Source of the DNA: Chryseobacterium gleum
Lineage (GTDB): Bacteria > Bacteroidota > Bacteroidia > Flavobacteriales_D > Crocinitomicaceae
Assembly (NCBI GenBank): GCA_945877045.1
Contig: CAMCQW010000067.1
Location: 1-8,607 of the forward strand
Length of the DNA stretch: 8,607 nucleotides
Reading direction: 5' to 3'
Below, piece by piece: positions 6,387 through 8,607 of the stretch. Both the position numbers and the translations under genes were made by a program. A model generated the notes under the pieces. That model worked only from the letters and a program-made list of their open reading frames with translations. It did no database searches and was not told the DNA's origin. Each line of letters opens with the position of its first letter. Within the stretch, counting starts at the first letter, position 1.

Positions 6387-6520
6387 ATAACCCCGTTGAG
6401 GGGTTAACTATTTTTAACGCTGGATGAAATCCAGTGAAAAAATAGGAAACGGTTCCCTTTTTGGCGTGTATTTTTAGTTAAAATCATGACAAAAAGATGT
6501 TGTGGTAAGAAAGCTATCAG
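6387..6520 (+). repeat. Three-hairpin dispersed repeat, copy 2
   Basis: This is the second copy of the unit at 3875-4005, in the same orientation, 134 bp. Hairpin 1 is at 6388-6406 (loop GTTGA), hairpin 2 at 6408-6445 (loop GAA) and hairpin 3 at 6457-6496. The spacer between hairpins 2 and 3 is the least conserved part (5 of 11 positions differ from copy 1). The copy lies downstream of the DedA gene, where hairpin 1 plus the following T run could end its transcript. Its ATG at 6486 opens a 13-codon frame (MTKRCCGKKAISE) that stops at 6525-6527. Confidence 0.85.
6388..6415 (+). terminator. Possible terminator of the YiiX-like/cysC/rhodanese/DedA cluster, inside repeat copy 2
   Basis: A 7-bp stem (TAACCCC / GGGGTTA, five-base loop) is followed by ACTATTTTT, giving a short intrinsic-terminator shape 72 bases after the DedA stop codon. 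The stem is short with only four G-C pairs, and the same sequence in copy 1 precedes a gene rather than following one, so the terminator role may be incidental. Confidence 0.35.
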
Positions 6521-6550
6521 TGAGTAATAAAATGTAACTTTTTATTTATT

Positions 6551-6591
6551 TTGACTTGTGTGCAATTTTATTTAATTTTATAACGTCTTTG
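6551..6591 (+). promoter_or_regulatory. Possible promoter of the Ig/PKD-repeat gene
   Basis: TTG triplets at 6551-6553 and 6556-6558 lie upstream of CGTCTTTG (6584-6591), which shares the TTTG half of the Bacteroidota -7 consensus TAnnTTTG but lacks its TA. The 25-base gap from the second TTG is slightly longer than usual. A start just after 6595 would give a short A-rich leader before ATG 6612. The match is weak and rests mainly on position. Confidence 0.25.
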
Positions 6592-6611
6592 TACAGTAAA
6601 AAATAAAAAAA

Positions 6612-8607
6612 ATGAAAAAATTCTTACCATTATTTATTTGTAGCGTTCTATTATTTTCGCAAAATCAAGTGTTTTCTCAAGTATCGGGATGCCCAAATGC
6701 AGATTTCTCACAAAATTCTTTTGTAAACTGGACTGGTGCCACCGGTAGTTGCTGCGGAATTAATACTCCAAATATAGGTATTCAACCAGGACAACACGAA
6801 ATTATGACGGGTGGTTTTGATCCAGCTGTTGGTTGTATTCAGTTACCAATGGTTCCTCCAGGCGCTGCTTTTTCAGCACGAGTTGGTGATGGACAAGGTA
6901 CTGGCGCGCAAGCTGCTAGACTGCAATACAATTTCACGGTAACCCCAACATCCAACTTAATCATCGTTCAATATGCAGTTGTTTTAGAAAATCCAGGTCA
7001 CTCGGTGATGTCCCAGCCTCGTTTTGAAATTCAATTATATGATCAAGCAGGAAATCCAATACCTTGTACCTTTTATCAAGAAGCAGCTGCCCAAGGAATC
7101 CCAGGATGGGGATCTTGTGGTATAATTCAATATAAAAATTGGACGACTTTCGGAGTGGAAGTGACTAATTATGTTGGGCAAACAGTAACCCTAGATGTAG
7201 CAACTGGTGATTGTTCTTTGTCAGGACATTATGGATACGCTTATGTTTCTGCTGCGTGTAGTTCACTTAACTTATCAGCGCTCTATTGTGAAAATGGCAA
7301 CAGCAACTCTGCCACCCTATCTGCTCCCGCGGGATTTGCTAACTACGTTTGGACAGATGCTGCTCCACCTTACACTCAATTGGGAGTAGGTCAGACCGTT
7401 TATATTCCAAATATTACGCAGGATTCAGTAAACTGTGCCATTACTTCCTCAAATGGATGTGTTGCCACCTTAACTACAGAAGTTTTACCCGCAGAAGTAA
7501 TTGGAAGCATTGTGGATTCAAACGTGTGCGCTGGAAATCAAACTCTTTTATACAACCTAACATCATTTAATAACTCAGCTGTAGATAGTGTTCACTGGTC
7601 TTCTTCTGATGGCTACACCGATACTACTTTTAATTTCAATCACACTTTTCCTGGCCCGGGAGTTTACAATGTTGAACTCATAGTTCAAAATACAGCAAAT
7701 TGTATTGATACGGTCTCAACCACAGTCGAGGTTTTCGAAAACCCAATAGCTTCCTTTGGATTTGACGATGTGTGTCTCGGGCAAACGGCCATTTTTAATG
7801 CTAGTAGTAGCTTACTTGGCAACGATACCATCACTAATTATTGGTACGTAAATAATGATACCTTGGTGGGAGATACCGTTACAGTCAATTTCAATGGTCC
7901 TAATAATTACCAAGTAGATTTGGTTGCCATTACAGAAAATGGCTGTTCGGATACTATTTCTCAGCAATTCACAGTATTTAATAATCCAACAGCAAACTTT
8001 ACCATTGCTGAAGCTTGTATGGACGACCCTGTTTTATTCAATAATACAACCGCTAGTATTTCTGCATTTACCCAGTTTGGATGGTACTATAATAATCAGT
8101 TATTAGATACCTCGATGGATCTGAGTTATATTTTTAATACACCCGGAAGTAATACCATGACCCTAGTAGCAGTGGATTCATTTTCAGCAACTGTATTTTG
8201 CGATGATACCATCAGTTTTAACTTCTTCGTTCATGATTATCCTGTTTTAGCTTTTACAGCAGATTCATTGGTATGTGAGGATATTCCGTTCGTATTCACC
8301 AATCAATCATTTGTATCAACGAATGAACCTTTAGTGTATACTTGGGAAGCTGGTGGGGCTACCATAGGTACCAATGAAGATTTATCCTACACGATGGTTA
8401 ACGCGGGTGCATACCAGATCACACTAACAGCAGTTTCGTCTTTTGGATGCGACAATGACACTACCTTTACCCTACTCGTAAAGCAAACCCCTCTTGAGCC
8501 TGTTTTATCCGTCACCACTCCTGATTGTCCTGGTGATCCGATTTATTTCTCTGCGACAGCGGAGGCAAACTCGGTTATTTCTTGGGTAGGTCCTAATAAT
8601 TTCATTT
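6612..8607 (+). CDS. Secreted multi-repeat Ig/PKD-like surface protein, 3' end beyond the window
   Basis: The frame opens at ATG 6612 and stays open to the window edge (665 complete codons). Residues 1-22 form a signal peptide with a likely VFS|Q cleavage. Residues about 27-216 form a jelly-roll-like domain widespread in Bacteroidota secreted proteins, recognisable by NADFSQNSFVNWTG (29-42), YAVVLENPGHSVMSQPRFEI (121-140), the WTTFGVEV...YVGQTVTLDV...GDC stretch (177-201) and GHYGYAYVSAAC (205-216). An Ig-like module (about 217-292) follows, then PKD-like repeats starting near Cys306, Cys388, Cys469, Cys555 and Cys639, each opening with a C-x-x-x-P/Q-type motif and, where complete, closing with a second Cys before Asp-Thr. 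A start further upstream is not needed. Such proteins usually end in a type IX secretion sorting domain, but that part is not visible. Adhesin, gliding-related protein or enzyme-carrying scaffold are all possible. Confidence 0.9.
   Translation, partial: MKKFLPLFICSVLLFSQNQVFSQVSGCPNADFSQNSFVNWTGATGSCCGINTPNIGIQPGQHEIMTGGFDPAVGCIQLPMVPPGAAFSARVGDGQGTGAQAARLQYNFTVTPTSNLIIVQYAVVLENPGHSVMSQPRFEIQLYDQAGNPIPCTFYQEAAAQGIPGWGSCGIIQYKNWTTFGVEVTNYVGQTVTLDVATGDCSLSGHYGYAYVSAACSSLNLSALYCENGNSNSATLSAPAGFANYVWTDAAPPYTQLGVGQTVYIPNITQDSVNCAITSSNGCVATLTTEVLPAEVIGSIVDSNVCAGNQTLLYNLTSFNNSAVDSVHWSSSDGYTDTTFNFNHTFPGPGVYNVELIVQNTANCIDTVSTTVEVFENPIASFGFDDVCLGQTAIFNASSSLLGNDTITNYWYVNNDTLVGDTVTVNFNGPNNYQVDLVAITENGCSDTISQQFTVFNNPTANFTIAEACMDDPVLFNNTTASISAFTQFGWYYNNQLLDTSMDLSYIFNTPGSNTMTLVAVDSFSATVFCDDTISFNFFVHDYPVLAFTADSLVCEDIPFVFTNQSFVSTNEPLVYTWEAGGATIGTNEDLSYTMVNAGAYQITLTAVSSFGCDNDTTFTLLVKQTPLEPVLSVTTPDCPGDPIYFSATAEANSVISWVGPNNFI

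Larger units (their letters stand above)
6316..6611. other. 296-base intergenic region between the DedA gene and the Ig/PKD-repeat gene
   Basis: It holds about 70 bases of unremarkable A/T-rich DNA (6316-6386), repeat copy 2 (6387-6520), and an A/T-rich leader (6521-6611) that probably carries the promoter of the downstream secreted-protein gene. I see no further protein-coding gene longer than the 13-residue frame inside the repeat, and no tRNA or riboswitch fold. Confidence 0.7.

Noticed and set aside
3875..6520. Integron cassette array with attC sites
   Set aside because: The repeats lack proper paired GTTRRRY/RYYYAAC core sites, enclose four genes rather than one, and there is no integrase in view.
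3875..6520. Composite transposon
   Set aside because: No transposase is encoded in or between the repeats and I found no target-site duplications.
7207..8106. Short plus-strand frames within the secreted-protein gene
   Set aside because: They are out-of-frame shadows of a continuous frame with clear signal peptide and repeat structure.

Overview
The window looks like chromosomal DNA from an AT-rich member of the Bacteroidota, most likely Flavobacteriales. The evidence is the lack of clear Shine-Dalgarno sites, A/T-rich leaders before ATG codons, and a secreted multi-repeat Ig/PKD-like protein whose N-terminal domain is typical of Bacteroidota surface proteins. The assignment is by gene style, not by a marker gene.

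The left block (25-3776) is a compact minus-strand operon read in the order fabG, hemB, hutH, four-helix membrane protein. Gaps are 8 and 10 bases, then a 4-base stop/start overlap. It joins fatty-acid synthesis (3-oxoacyl-ACP reductase), haem synthesis (a cysteine-free, Mg-type porphobilinogen synthase) and histidine breakdown (histidine ammonia-lyase) with an unknown membrane protein. Two matching 13-bp palindromes, centred 50 bp apart, lie just upstream of fabG and are candidate operators.

The middle block (4064-6315) is a plus-strand cluster: a YiiX-like membrane-anchored papain-fold hydrolase, an APS kinase (cysC), a single-domain rhodanese and a DedA-family membrane protein. Two direct copies of a ~131-134 bp three-hairpin repeat (3875-4005 and 6387-6520, about 89% identical by hand alignment) bracket it. 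Each copy carries a short ATG reading frame. In copy 1 that frame runs in phase into the YiiX-like gene, giving a misleading longer ORF.

The right block (6612 to the window end) is the first 665 codons of a secreted protein: signal peptide, Bacteroidota jelly-roll-like domain, then cysteine-paired Ig/PKD-like repeats. It runs off the window, so its C-terminus is not visible.

The repeat pair and the palindrome pair are the least explained features. No CRISPR array, tRNA, rRNA or transposase gene was seen.
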